NCBI GenBank assembly: GCA_029641185.1 | Contig: JAPWGK010000012.1 | Span: 1,116,001 to 1,180,000, forward strand | Length of the DNA stretch: 64,000 bases | Origin: Pseudofabraea citricarpa | Lineage: Eukaryota > Ascomycota > Leotiomycetes > Helotiales > Dermateaceae | Reading direction: 5' to 3' | Part shown: positions 33,195 to 45,193 of the stretch, in pieces | How positions within the stretch are numbered: position 1 is the stretch's first letter | Layout of the letters: every line of letters starts with the position of its first letter | Translations under genes and position numbers: made by a program | Notes under the pieces: generated by a model | The model's input: only the letters and a program-made list of their open reading frames with translations | What the model was told of the DNA's origin: nothing | The model's database searches: none

Positions 33195-34931
33195 ATCACC
33201 AAGAAGTGGCTTGAATTTCACTACCTGTTGAATTCAGACTGAGGTATCTTAAGATGGCCAGTACATAAGTAAATGAAGGACGCGTCCCAGTTTGCGGGGT
33301 ACTCATGAGCGGTATAGATTTCTACCGCCTGGCACGTGATTGGAGGGATATTACTTCCGCGTCTCCAACGAAGGAAAACAGAGTGTACCCCGTACTAATA
33401 CAGCTCAATATATATTGCTATGTAACGAAGTTGGTCTAGAACTCAAATGCTTCGAGTATGCTTGATGACGTGATTGGTTTAATAAGCATTTGAATAATGA
33501 CACTTAACAATGCTTAGTTTTGCTAGTAGTTGCAACAACATTCAAATATCAATGTTAATTCTTCATATTTCAGTTTTGGCAATTGAGCTGGAAGTAAACC
33601 ATTTTACATCCAGTATCTGTGAATATAGGATGATTTCGTTGTAAACTTGTAATAACCCATTTGAAAAATCGTTCCAGCTGACGTTAACGCCGTTACCCAA
33701 CGCGGGATGATATTCGGCCGGTCAGGGTAATATCCCACCGATGACTCAACTATTGAAATGTTATTTGACCGGTTGTTTAAGTTCAAGTTAACTAGTACGT
33801 ACCTGCTGATCGCATCGATTTGACTAGTATTACTGGATGGACTTCGTGGCAGCCTTAGAATTTGCAGATGTAACTAAGTTCTCTCTTATATTCGAATATC
33901 TGTTAAATGATATATGCATTTTGGAATCATACACTTTCCGGTAGCCATGCAAATTGTAGTAATTACTATATATTTTTTCCTGAAAATAATCATCATTTTA
34001 CCAACTGAGATTATTTGAGCACCTAGACTAAGTAGTAATATATCAAATGTGTATGTAAAGGTTTCAGGCAAAGAAAGCAAGACTTGACAGGAAGATGATT
34101 CTCGATGGAAATTCTTTTCCATCTATATATACATATCTAGTTTTACTTAAGCGCCTCGGTTATAGTTACCTTATTCCTCGTGGATTATTGGATCCTGTAT
34201 AAATAGAAGAATATCTAAACATAAGCAGCTTTACTTTGTACCATATTATCACTCTCTTGAAACTGGAATTGAGGCTGCAGCCTGTGAAGATAGTTCTGGA
34301 ACTACAGTCATCCTTTCGTCGGACCAGATGGGCGAATATTCGTCTGGGAATACATTTCTGTCTTATGTGGAGATAACAAGGGCCTCGAAACCTACGAACT
34401 TAGCTTTAGAAGCTACATCGAGTATCCAGAGTACAAATCATAAGTTTCTCGTATCCTATTCTATCGCGAGAATAGAGTTCTTTCTTCTCCTCTGGTCACC
34501 GAAATTGATCGTTACTGGGGGCAGGTCGTCACCCCGCAAACCACTATCATATGGAACCCGATCAAAAGACCCGCCCTCACAGCTCACACAATCAGAAGTT
34601 AATCAATAAGAAAGTTTTATCAAATTCCAAGGTTAATACCGACGATAGAGGAAGGTGTCGATAACACTACTTCGACCATTCTTTTTCTGGGAGCCATCAC
34701 GGGATAGAGCAAAAGTAATTCACCTAAAAGATTCACCTGGGACGAAAGACTACAAATACTCAGTCATTCTCCTTGCTTTCCCCTCCTTCCTTTCTCTTGC
34801 AGCAACACGAACACCAACACCAACGCCAACTACAATCTCAACTCTTCCTCAACTCTGCTTCACCACGACAAATCGATTATCAATTTTCAACTTGCAACTT
34901 CAAATCTTCAACACACAACACATAATTCATC
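33195..34931. other. Divergent intergenic region, AT-rich
   Basis: About 1.7 kb with no gene recognised. 33,400-34,300 is strongly AT-rich. The final 150 bp are CA-rich, like a fungal 5' leader before the next ATG. Confidence 0.5.
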
Positions 34932-35654
34932 ATGAGCCAAATCAGCTGGTCCCTTGCTGAGAGCTCGACTCTTTTCCAATTTCTCAAGGAGCGTCGAGTA
35001 GAAGAATTCCGAGACGAGAAAACCACGCTCACGGGAAATGCACTTTGGAGACTGATGGAGGAGAAGATGTCTGGTGCTGGCTTCGATCGCACCGCAAATG
35101 CATGCAGGGACTATTGGCAAAGGACCGGACAGGCAACTCACCAATTTGACGCCATGGACGACCATCGACCGGGACCAGTCATTGAAATCACATCATTCAT
35201 TGACAATGACATTGCTGTTTCCGTGCTCGCCCAGAAGACATCGGATATCCCTGGAATCAACACCGCCAACTCGGTTTCCTTGCAGCAATTCCTCGAAAAT
35301 TGTCGAAATGCACCACCTCCTCAGCTAAACCCCTCGGCTGCCCGTCCTTCGCTCTATTCAAAACGCCAAATTCTTGTCGACTTCAACACATCAGCCTTCG
35401 ATTCTCATCTCATCGCTGAGCTGAGCCGGTTGGTTGCTTGGGCAGGAACAGTTTGGGGAGACCTGGAGGGCATTTCACTGATTGGTGGGGGATATGGAGA
35501 GATGGTCATTGTACAAATCGAAGATGGTAGGCCCTCGAGCAGAGACCACTCGACTCTCGCTGCTCTTGAATCCAAGATTTCAAGAGCTTTTCAAGAAGTT
35601 CAGCAGGCACGTGGGGGAACAATTGCAGGATTAAGGGTGGAATTTCTCGGATAG
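34932..35654 (+). CDS. Myb/SANT-like DNA-binding domain protein, otherwise unknown
   Basis: A single exon of 240 residues. The N-terminal 75 residues look like a Myb/SANT-like helix set ('SWSLAESSTLFQFLKERR', 'LTGNALWRLMEEKMS', 'ANACRDYWQRTG'), with tryptophans spaced as in Myb-like DNA-binding domains. The C-terminal half ('LVDFNTSAFDSHLIAEL', 'WGDLEGISLIGGGYGEMVIV') has alternating hydrophobic residues and may be a small alpha/beta domain. It is probably nuclear by inference. The CA-rich leader supports the start. Confidence 0.6.
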   Translation: MSQISWSLAESSTLFQFLKERRVEEFRDEKTTLTGNALWRLMEEKMSGAGFDRTANACRDYWQRTGQATHQFDAMDDHRPGPVIEITSFIDNDIAVSVLAQKTSDIPGINTANSVSLQQFLENCRNAPPPQLNPSAARPSLYSKRQILVDFNTSAFDSHLIAELSRLVAWAGTVWGDLEGISLIGGGYGEMVIVQIEDGRPSSRDHSTLAALESKISRAFQEVQQARGGTIAGLRVEFLG

Positions 35655-37351
35655 GACAAGAGGAGCATATTGGATTTCAATGATAAGCAGTAAAGCACAA
35701 GATTCTCATACTGGTTTAGTTTCTGTGACCTTTTTATTCCTATGGTAAATGAAGATGCTTGGCAACAAGAGAAATGGTGAATTACACTAATAGCATAAAG
35801 CAATCATGAGACCGAAGTCAAGCGAACAGTTGCGGAGCGCGTCGTAGCAACCCGTTACCAAAAAGGACACCAAAAAGGACAAAAAGGAAAATTGGGTCCA
35901 GCCCAAACAGATAGCGTGCGGTCAAAAATCTGTAGCTGGTAGAAGAAAAAGACTAAAAATAAAAGAAACCGAACACTACTCAATGTGCAGAGTCCATCAC
36001 GGTGGTGTGTTCCAACTTGGCCATGAATTGCAATTAAGCGTGGAGAAACTAAAGCGCGGAGAGCACACCATTGCGCAAATGTTTGATTCGTTGTTAGAGT
36101 CCAATTCTGCTAAAATAATACATATAGTTGAGTTGAGCGCGTATGCTCTTAGCGAACTCGGGGGGCGGAAAAATAAATCAAGCGAGCGAGGGGATAAACA
36201 GCACGTACGTGTGCGAGAGCTACGAAGAACAATTTTAGCTACTATTGCGCTGTTGCTACTGTGAGAAGCAAAAGGGGACCAACACTACAGCTCGTTGGTA
36301 TAGGCAACAGCCTTCAAATATCTCCAAGGTATAGTAAAACCGAGAGACACTTGCTTCCATTGCAATTGAGTAGAATCACGACAGATACTAAACAGCGAGC
36401 TAACCCAAACGTGATCGAGACAACTCACACTCAAACAGTACAATGTTCAGCAAATGGAAACGATGTTAAATATCAAGGATTCTTCGACTGAGCCGACAAC
36501 CAGGAAGGGTTTCTGTTGCCATCTTGTATCTCGTTGTCAGAGCGAGTTGTTCGGATTCAGCTCTGTTATTCCACGAAGCCTCAACAAACCGACACCTGGT
36601 TTCCATTCCATTCCGACGACGGACATAGTTCATCGTTTTTACCCCTGCTGGCTCTTTCCCTTCTACTAGCCAAACCGCTTCTTGTGGCAAACATATCCAT
36701 AATCTCCTGACATCTAACTCGACCTCGTTCTTCCCGGCATTCTCGAGCTACATATTGCTCGGGGTTTCCGGCCCGCTCCGTACCCAAGCCTCTCGTTCTT
36801 CCGGAATCTCTTTGAGCAGTGAGACTGGGTGTTCTGAGAAGATTGTGACTGGATTTCTTTCCCCTTCTGTCCCCAATCACTAATTTAAGCTAGTTTTCAA
36901 AACCAAACCAGGATTCGCTTGATGCTGCTCGCTTAACAGGCACCTTCTTCTCCAGCCTTCGACATGAGCGAGGTAGTCTTTATTCGCACCAGACTTGGTT
37001 TCACAATGTTGAATGAGGAGACATGATGGATGTGGTGAGATCTGAATGGATATTTCAAGCGGTGGCGATCCAGATTCCAGAAGACAGTCGATACTGAATA
37101 GCATGTCCTAAAGTGGACGGGAGGAGTTGGAGAAATGAGTTGCTGGGTGTTTCCAGGATGGGACCTTGGTCTATTAACACGCAGCCGGTTTCACAGAAAG
37201 CTCTTCATCCAGACAACGGCAGCAGCATCGTCTTCTCGCCATCCAGCCATCACAACCCAAACTTACAAAACCAAACCGAAAACCAAACCGAAAACCAAAT
37301 CGACAACGACACACATCCAAATCAGAAGAAAACACCAAGAGATCAAGCACA
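35655..37351. other. Intergenic region upstream of the SAP-PARP gene
   Basis: About 1.7 kb. Frames at 35983-36264 and 36261-36710 have no family character. The last 130 bp contain an AACCAAACCGAAA-type CA-rich repeat typical of a 5' leader. Confidence 0.5.
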
Positions 37352-38601
37352 ATGTCTTTTTTTTCTCCTTCTATTTCAAAGACTTACCAAATCAAGGAGG
37401 GTGCCAAGATCGACGACATGCATAATCTCAAAAAGGAGGAACTGCAACAGCGGCTCAAGGATGCCGAGATCAGATTTGAGGAATCGGATGTGGTGGCCAG
37501 ACTACAAGCTCTCTTGGCCATGAGGAACCTCGGGATTCTCAAGCCCAGGGAAACAGCTGACGAGGATCTGGTGGACCAGATTAGCGACTGGTGCAAGATG
37601 TTGGCGAGGGACCAAATCCTGTTGCTCAGGCGCGAGGGGTTGAATGTCGAGGGGAACAAGTGGGACCACGTCGAGACGTTGATTCGTGCCGAGTATGGAA
37701 TCTCCTAATCATATGATATACCTCGATTGCGCTCGTGTGCTAACGTGGACGTAGGCTTGATACCCGCGAGGAGGATATGAGACCGATGACACTCACAGAG
37801 AGGCCTCGTCAAGGAAGTGGTACGGCACTGAATCCAGCTGCGGTGAACCTGCTTCTCGTATCCATCTACGAGGAGGTTAGAAAATACAATGACACCGCGC
37901 TGCTACCTGGCTGTCCCGTTGTGGATGGCGGGCAGCTTTTGAGCTACATGAACAACATGCAGCACTTCAAAAACACAGAAGATTTGACATCGGCTTTGAG
38001 GACCTCAGAGACCGACAATGGAGGGCTTCTCTCGTGGATCTGCTCGACATACGGTGGCGAAATCGTGCCAGCACGAGGAGAACTTCTCTTGCCCGGTCTA
38101 CCTCGGAGTACCCGTCAGTTTATCCTGGTCAAGCAAACACCGGCACTCAGAGCGCGGTTTGACGAAGCAAAGGCAGCAGCTGCGACCAGTTGCGCCTTGT
38201 TTCATGGAACGAAGCTGTCGAATTTGCGGTCAATTATTTTCAATGGCTTCTTTCCGGCTAGCGATGTCCGTTTTGGCCTGGGTCTCTTCATGGCTGAAAA
38301 CCCGAATATCTCATACCAGTATGCCCACCCTGGCTATGGATACAATCCCAGTTGGGGGGGACCCGACTTTGGCAATCGTGGTGTTGTGTTGGGATGCGAA
38401 GTTGCAGGTCCTGGTCGACCAATTGATGGTGACGGCGTCCATGTAATCCGCCGCCTTTCGTCTGTAATTATCCGTTACATTTTCCTGGTGGAATTTGACA
38501 AGCAGGATTACAACGCCGATTCGATTTTCCCAGATGGACCGGGTTTCAGAAATAAAATGCTCGCGGCATTTCCCAAAATCGATGCGATGTGTTCTACTTG
38601 A
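37352..38601 (+). CDS. SAP-like plus PARP-type ADP-ribosyltransferase protein
   Basis: Two exons, 37352-37692 and 37755-38601, giving 395 residues. The intron (GTATGG, CTAAC branch site, GTAG acceptor) joins what otherwise look like two separate genes. Residues about 26-57 ('LKKEELQQRLKDAEIRFEES' continuing 'DVVARLQALL') match the helix-turn-helix pattern of SAP DNA/RNA-binding motifs. The C-terminal part has PARP signatures: 'LFHGTKLSNLRSIIFNGFF' (His264, NAD binding), 'GLGLFMAENPNISYQYA' (Tyr303), 'VVLGCEV' and 'VIIRYIFLVEFD'. The third catalytic position appears to be Tyr rather than Glu, an H-Y-Y arrangement found in mono-ADP-ribosylating PARP6/8/16-type enzymes. No WGR, BRCT or zinc finger is present. 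Nuclear or RNA-linked ADP-ribosylation is an inference. Confidence 0.8.
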
Positions 38602-39098
38602 TAAAATACTAGATATCGTCAATTGTCTTCATTGAGATTGATTCGGGAGCTAACAGGGGGTTTGGGTGGTTGGAACAACAAAACCGAAGAAGTAAGAAAG
38701 GGGGGATCATCAGGCAATTGGCTGGCCTTCAGATTGGAAATTGAGAAGATAAGGTTGGATTTGGAAAGGAAAGAGAATTGTGTTCTCACTGATAGAGAGT
38801 TCTTTCCACTGTAATTTGAAACAAAATTCATTACCATCACTATCATCCCCCAAGGGGAAGCATCAAGCATCCATTTCTATGAAATGACGTTGAGTACGAG
38901 AACCAAGTGAAATGCTTCGTCGGCCTAATCCCAAACAGTAAAAGAGGCTTCACATGATCCCGATACAAAAGCACTAGGTTGCAAACAAATTACAGAAACA
39001 GAAGTGGAAATTGATTCGTATGTCCAAGAGTATCATCTAATCAAGAAGGGGTATCTATTTGTTTCCAGTACGCCGACATATAATACAAGGATCTATTT
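38602..39098. other. Convergent 3' interval
   Basis: A 497-bp interval between the converging SAP-PARP and SEN2 genes, with no coding sequence seen. Confidence 0.5.
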
Positions 39099-40538
39099 TC
39101 AATCACGACTTCGATTATACAACCATCGTTTCAGGACGACTTCCTTGATTTTGTACCGTCCCAAGAGTTTATGAATCGGCATCTCTGCGTCATCTGTCTC
39201 TGGCTTGGGAATATCCACATAAACCAAGATCAGCGTCTTTCTGACCTGTGTAATAACTCGGTTCACACAATGAAGCCAACTCCAGCTTCGCTTCTCCTGA
39301 CTATTGGCGTGTGCTTCCAGCTCCTTTGTACTGGACCAGTAAGGATCCGAGTAGGAAGGAAGAATTATGACGGCAAACTCTGCATGGGTGAAAACTGGCC
39401 CGCGAATATACAGCATATAATCAACAGAAAACTTTGTGCCACCACGGACAACCCACCCAAGAGATCTGAAGTGATGATATACCACATAAGAAACAACAAA
39501 TGGGTCATCAGGAGCATTGCTGTGCTTGGGTGGGAAATGGGATTGAGATCGGAAAAGAGTAAAGGCTTTCCGAGGCGGGATGGGGAGATTTGTGGTTTTA
39601 TCCAAAATATTCAGAGCCCCGAGGGAATAGGAGAGAAAAAAGGCTTCCTCTAGGGTGAGTTGGAAGTGCTCTTGGTTTGTGAACTCTTCCGCCTTATCAA
39701 CCTGGGTTTCCCCAGATTTCCCCGCAGATTTCTCCACATGATTCACTCTAGGTTTCTCTTCAGATACCTCTAGAGATTTCTCAACAGGTAGGACTGTTTG
39801 TTGATCTGTAGGCTCGCTGACCTCGGAGAATCGGACTTTTTTCGGTGAAGCAGACTTTCCGTTAGGGACGTTCGAGGACAAAGGCAACGAGAGTAGCTTG
39901 AGCGGGTCAACCGGAGCACAATGATTGGTTATGTGAACCTCTTCCGCTTTGATGGAAGCTTCTTTGGCCAATGTTTGATCGATGGCCTCTCTCTCTTTCC
40001 TTGCTCTTTCCCATTTGGCTTGTTGCCTCTCGGCTCTTCGAGCTCTTGTAACATCTTCAGCTGTGACGGTTTTACCATCACCACGCCTTTTCTTTTCTCG
40101 CTCAAGCCAACTAGGCTCACTTCTGCTCAAGTTTCCTTTTCCATAAAAGCCTTGTTCCCATAGACCCCTGACAGATCTCTCCTCAATGACATGAACGGAT
40201 CGAGTGTCAGGTGAGAAGTACCCTTGGTAGAGTTCGGGGAAGTGTGAAGAGGTTGGAGATATGACCTGCGATGCCCAGGCATAGAGGATTTGGAAGAGAG
40301 AGAGGGGGTTATGAGGTATGAATGTGGGCAGTGGAAAGGTCCTTAGAGGAGCCGGTAACGCATACAGCTTATTCAGCTGTTGCGACCTGGAGGGACCACG
40401 GGGCTTCCGAGGCTGCTGTGGTGGAGATGAATCGGCATTCTCGGATGGTTTGGTCTGAGATTTCCCTACCTCTTCAGTCGTGCCATTGGGGATTGAGCCA
40501 TTTCCCAGGTGTTGAGGTGGTTGTGTGGTGTCTGCCAT
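39099..40538 (-). CDS. SEN2: tRNA-splicing endonuclease catalytic subunit Sen2
   Basis: A single exon of 479 residues. Sen2 cleaves the 5' splice site of pre-tRNA introns in the Sen2-Sen34-Sen54-Sen15 complex. The C-terminal nuclease domain is clear: 'VSYVVYHHFRSLGWVVRGG', 'TKFSVDYMLYIRGPVFTHAE' and 'VRKTLILVYVDIP'. The catalytic triad is Tyr377 (or Tyr374), His385 and Lys434. The middle section is a charged, low-complexity linker (Glu/Lys-rich 'EREKKRRGDGKTVTAEDV' and a Ser/Lys stretch), usual for fungal Sen2. The N-terminal 'PLPTFIPHNPLSL' motif is also typical. It is divergent from the ceramide glucosyltransferase gene. Confidence 0.92.
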   Translation of the reverse strand: MADTTQPPQHLGNGSIPNGTTEEVGKSQTKPSENADSSPPQQPRKPRGPSRSQQLNKLYALPAPLRTFPLPTFIPHNPLSLFQILYAWASQVISPTSSHFPELYQGYFSPDTRSVHVIEERSVRGLWEQGFYGKGNLSRSEPSWLEREKKRRGDGKTVTAEDVTRARRAERQQAKWERARKEREAIDQTLAKEASIKAEEVHITNHCAPVDPLKLLSLPLSSNVPNGKSASPKKVRFSEVSEPTDQQTVLPVEKSLEVSEEKPRVNHVEKSAGKSGETQVDKAEEFTNQEHFQLTLEEAFFLSYSLGALNILDKTTNLPIPPRKAFTLFRSQSHFPPKHSNAPDDPFVVSYVVYHHFRSLGWVVRGGTKFSVDYMLYIRGPVFTHAEFAVIILPSYSDPYWSSTKELEAHANSQEKRSWSWLHCVNRVITQVRKTLILVYVDIPKPETDDAEMPIHKLLGRYKIKEVVLKRWLYNRSRD

Positions 40539-41723
40539 GGTTGGAGACTTGCTGTCAAGGAGTCATTGCGAGCACCTGCGAAAACTGATGTTAGCACACC
40601 ATTCTCCATAACCAAGCTGCAAGCAGAAAATTGACTGTGTTTGACGTTGCTCAGATACCGTTGTAGTCTTCTCCGAAGAGAATTGAGCCAGCACAGAGGA
40701 GCGACATAAAGTCAGAGTCACTCCTCTAAGCATCGAATTGTGTCATCACCGCAACGCGTGTCCCCAAACCCCACTGGAAATGTATTGGTTGAGGTACTTA
40801 CAGCTTCAGAGGCGTCTGCCAGCACGCGCAGAGAATGTGAGGCGGAGATTGACAATGATGGAGCAGGCGCAAGGAGGTTGAGGACAGGATATCCTTCCAA
40901 ATTGCTGGTCGGGCGCAGCTCCACAGTCTCAGAGGTGTGTATCCCTTGGACCCGCAGAGACAGAAAGTGAGAGAAAGTGTCGAAGAGGAAGGAGGGAGGT
41001 GGGAGAGGCGGATGAGAGCTGCAAATTTATGGTGGAGTGAGGATTGGGAATTTTCGCGAAAAATATTCTTTTTCAGCGAAGCTTCAAGCGGTCTTTCCCG
41101 GCAGCTGACTAAGACAGGGACCGGTGGAGCGTGCCAGCCCTGGATGTGCGGCATCTCTAGTTTTCTACTGTTACACTGTAGCTCAGCAGCACCAGCAGCT
41201 GCTTACCTGACCTGACCTCGCCTATTACCAGCCTTCCGTTGGGGCGCCTGGGCGCTGGAGGGGCACACGCTGGGCACACGCTGGGCACGCCGGGGTAGCA
41301 CTGTGACACCCACGGAAACACCGTCGCATCACTGTGTTTGGGGCTCTCTCACTGGCCAATTCGGGGGCCCTCCAGCCTGGAGCAAGCCCTGATGCAGCCA
41401 ACCAACCTCGCGCAAATCCAGTGCTTTACAGGGCTTCCCAACCCTTCCCAGCGCTTCCTCAGCCCCGTGGCCCCATGGCCCATGGCCCGTGGTGCCTCCG
41501 ATCCCCCAGCCCACCACCACCAACAAACTTCACTTTTCACTTTTTGCCCACAGCACAGGCCTCGAGCCTTGTTTGATGACATGGCGTCACGTGGCCAGCC
41601 GAATCGAAACACGCCCCCGGCCTTCGCGGCCACGATTGCACCAACTTCTGTTCATATGGACTTTGAACTCCTCCGTAAGACCGGGAAAATGTCGCTCGCT
41701 TTGCTGTGAACTTTGTTGTCGTA
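40539..41723. promoter_or_regulatory. Divergent promoter region, SEN2 / ceramide glucosyltransferase
   Basis: A 1.2-kb interval between two divergent starts. Short direct repeats (GCTGGGCACACGC type) lie near 41,260-41,290. Open frames here are compositional. No core element was recognised. Confidence 0.45.
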
Positions 41724-43418
41724 ATGCTGCCGCCCGTTAATGAGAATATGGACATGCCTTTATGGATTTCCTCAGTCGCCTTGGCATGTGGAATATGGTT
41801 CTTCTTCATCCTTGTCGTCCAGATAATCGGCTTCACTCAATTGTAAGCCTACTTCTGCCCTATCCGCCCGTTACTCGTACTTCGTACTCGCACTCTATCA
41901 CCACTCTCACGCTCTTCCAACCTTGCCTCTCCTAACCTCTACAGATATCGATACTACTCGTCCAGACCAGCGCCTGCAGCGTCCCCGTCGCTGCGACTCG
42001 ACCGTGTCCCACATGTCACCATCATCCGTCCTGTCAAGGGCCTTGAGCCTCAGCTCTACGAGTGCCTCGCCTCGACGTTTCAGCAGTCTTACCCCTCCGC
42101 GCGCCTGACGATCTACCTCTGTGTGGCTTCCATCTATGACCCTTCCTATCCCGTCCTAGAACGTCTGCTGGCAGACTTCCCCACCATCGATGCAAAAATC
42201 TTCATCGAGCAAGAAGACCCAAACCTGAGCGGCTATGGCGAGTCCAACAACCTGGGCCCGAATCCCAAGATTCGGAATATGAGCAGAGGATACAGAGAAG
42301 CGAAGGGCGATCTTATATGGATTATCGACTGCAACGTATGGGTTGGGAAGGGTGTTGCTGGACGCATGGTCGATAAATTATGCGGTTTCCGATCTAATGG
42401 ACAACAAGCTCGACCGTGTAAGCTCGTGCACCAACTGCCTCTGGTAGTCGATAGTGTAGGCTCGAGTGTCAACTCAGAAGACCACGGACTTCTCCAATCT
42501 ACAGAAGAGATGGAGGTCTCTCCGCCGATGTCGTCAACCCTCCAAACCGTCTTTCAAACGGGTGGAGGTCGACTCGAGGAGATGTTTATTGCACTATCAC
42601 ATGCCAAGTTCTACACAGCCATCAACACGGTGTCTGTTGCACCTTGCATCGTAGGCAAATCGACCATGTTCCGAAAGTCACATCTCGATGCCTTGACGAG
42701 TACAGCCAGCCCTTACCCAGCTGGAATCGATTTCTTCTCGGACAACATCTGCGAAGACCACCTGATAGGTGATTTACTATGGAAGAAGAAGGTGCCAGGG
42801 GAGGAAAACGAGAAATGGAAGAAGCATGGATTGCTATTTGGGGATCTGGCTATCCAGCCCATGGCCAACATGTCCATCCCATTATATGCAGCAAGAAGAG
42901 TTCGTTGGTTGCGAGTGAGGAAATGGACAGTCCCGCTAGCGACATTTGTCGAACCAGGAGTGGAACCACTTCTCTGCTCAGCATACGGAGCTTTTGCTTT
43001 CAGCACGCTCCCCTTCTTCCATAACCACCTCTCTGTCCCTAATACCTGGACGTCCTTCTTCTTCATCTGGGTCGCCATCGTCTCGTGCTGGCAACTGCTC
43101 GATTACTTTGGATATCAGAAACTCCATTCGTACGCGTCTGTTGAGCTCGACGTCGATACGCCATCATTTGCACGACCACAACCCGAGTCGGAGAAGAGAT
43201 CGCTTGGGGAATGGATGCTCGCGTGGTGGGGGAGAGAATTACTCGCCCTCCCAATATGGGTCTGGGCCGTATATGGGGGTACGACAGTAGTATGGCGAGG
43301 CAAGCAATTCCGCGTCGGCTTGGATATGCGAGTCAAGGAGATCAAAGACCGAGGGAAGGTGGACGAAGTCGAGAGCGGGAGAGGGAGTCGAGGGAGCAGC
43401 AAGAGCAGATTGGATTGA
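41724..43418 (+). CDS. GCS1: Ceramide glucosyltransferase (GT21)
   Basis: Two exons, 41724-41842 and 41945-43418, giving 530 residues. The enzyme transfers glucose from UDP-glucose to ceramide at the Golgi/ER to make glucosylceramide, a sphingolipid needed for normal fungal growth and morphology. An N-terminal membrane anchor ('WISSVALACGIWFFFILVVQ') precedes the GT domain with 'VTIIRPVKGLEPQLYECL', 'DLIWIIDCNVWVGKG' (Asp168), 'DNICEDHLIGDLLWKK' (Glu310-Asp311) and 'AARRVRWLRVRKW', the (Q/R)xxRW motif at 357-361. Two C-terminal hydrophobic stretches follow. The first exon was added because the large frame starts only at a GTG and lacks the anchor; the join is phase 2. Confidence 0.92.
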
Positions 43419-43627
43419 TTGGTTGATTGATTTCACAAGTCGACGGGAGCCGGAGCGTGAGCGTTGAGCGAGCGAGTGCGTCTTTTTTATGACCATCATT
43501 GGGGAAAACGGACGGACGGACGGACGGATTGATACCTACCTTATTAAGCGAGCGAAGGGCTTCCCCTTTTGATACCACTTTTTACCTGTTTTTTTTTTTT
43601 CTTTTCCCTCTCTCTCTTTCTGCTCTC

Positions 43628-43637
43628 TACCTAGGTA
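43628..43637. repeat. TACCTAGGTA palindrome
   Basis: An exact copy of the recurring 10-bp intergenic palindrome, in the 3' flank of the ceramide glucosyltransferase gene. Confidence 0.8.
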
Positions 43638-44930
43638 CCCTACCTCGCTCTCTCGCTACGAAGAATGAAACGGAAGAAGGAAGGAATAAGAAGAGGAACA
43701 AAAAAACCCTGTACATAGATAACCCGCCTGGTCTCTGGTGCAGGTGCTGGTGCTGGTGCAGGTGCATGGCGGGTTTTGCGTGTGCTCTTCGCAGTTGACG
43801 AAATTCTTCTCTCGAGCAATCACCTATTATTATCTTTAATCATGTTATTTTCACCCTTTTCCCTCTCTCTCTGGGTGATTGTCAATCGTGCACGACACGA
43901 ACGAGCAGGTATGATGATTACGCCAGAAGAAAAGGGCTGTGGAATGGGAAAGTGATGTGTCGATACACACATGCATGCATGCACGTCCTTGATCTTGACC
44001 TTGTTCTTGATAGAGGACGTTGACAGCTCCTCTCTACTCCTGTCCACTCCACCTCCGAAGTCTATTCTTCACTCGTGAGACTTGATACCTACCTACCTGC
44101 GAAAGTCAGTCGAGTGCCCCCTCTCCCTCCTTGGCTGTATCTGTTCCTGTATCCATATTTCCTCCCATAAGATAGGCGTGTGATGTGGGCTGTAGAAGGA
44201 AGGCTCGCTGAGGGTGACTGGTTGCTGTACTAGCAGGAAGAGAAGGCGGATTGGTTTTGCATTCTATCCTGTTGATGTTTTTTTCTTCTTCTTCTTTTCT
44301 TTTCTTTTCTTTTTGGTGAGATGCTGGATATGAATCGTTGGTTGGTGAGTGGGTAGGTAGGTAGGTGGGTGATGATGGTGTAGAGATGTAGCAGAGGATG
44401 AACGGGAGGAGAGCGAGTATAGGGCTTGTAAGTGAGGGGGTGGGTAGGCTGAGAGAGAGAAAGACCAGCGGTGGCACGCTCTTCCCTCTACGTCCTCTGA
44501 AAAACGAGAGGCGGAAAAATAAGAGCAAGGAAGCACTGCAAGTTCAGCACCCCCTCGTCCTTTTCTTTCTTCTCGTCCACTTCATCTGCTACGAATGAAG
44601 AGCTGGAAGAGCTGGAAGGCTATCTAAATACCTGCCTGCCTATCTAGGTAGCTAAAGTTGACAAACGAGGAAGAAATCTAGCCGAGAGAGGTCCTCCTCT
44701 TCTTCTTCCCACAGATACCCTATCTCGGATAGAGAAGAAGAAGAAGAAGAAGAAGAGATCCAGCAGAGTGAAAGCACATTCACCTCCCTACCCAACTTCC
44801 TCTTCCTCTTCCTCATTTCCATACTCACATACCTCGCACGAACAGATGAACAAATAAACCTCAGCTGGCTCCCACTTAACTCGGCTTCACCGAACTCAAC
44901 CCTGCTACCCGCTACCGGCTCCCCTGATCA

Positions 44931-45193
44931 TCAAGTCAAGTCAAGTCAAGTAAAGGATTACAAATTCAAAACAACAAGCCTCAGCTTAATATGACTCGAC
45001 CCAACCCACATCAACCCAACTTGTTTCTCATCGTGTCTCATCTCATCGTATCCCATCTCGACTTCAGATATATACGTAATGCACATACACATATATACAA
45101 AAGAGAAAGAGAAGAGAAGAGAGGGAAAAGAAAGAAGAAAAAAGATGCATCTCGCTACCTACCTAGCTACTTGACTTGACTTGACTTGACTTG
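44931..45193. repeat. Inverted pentanucleotide arrays (TCAAG)n / (CTTGA)n
   Basis: Four TCAAG units plus TA at 44931-44952 are the reverse complement of TA plus CTTGA units at 45168-45193, giving arms of about 22 bp around a loop of roughly 215 bp. Transcribed RNA could form a hairpin, but chance expansion of complementary microsatellites is equally possible. Confidence 0.75.

Noticed and set aside
37352..37708. The SAP-like frame as an independent 118-residue gene
   Set aside because: A canonical intron with a CTAAC branch site joins it in phase to the PARP-domain frame. The stop at 37708 lies inside that intron.
44106..44528. A 140-codon minus-strand frame rich in Ser/Pro/Leu
   Set aside because: It lies across CTTTT and GTAGG repeats, so its composition explains the open frame.
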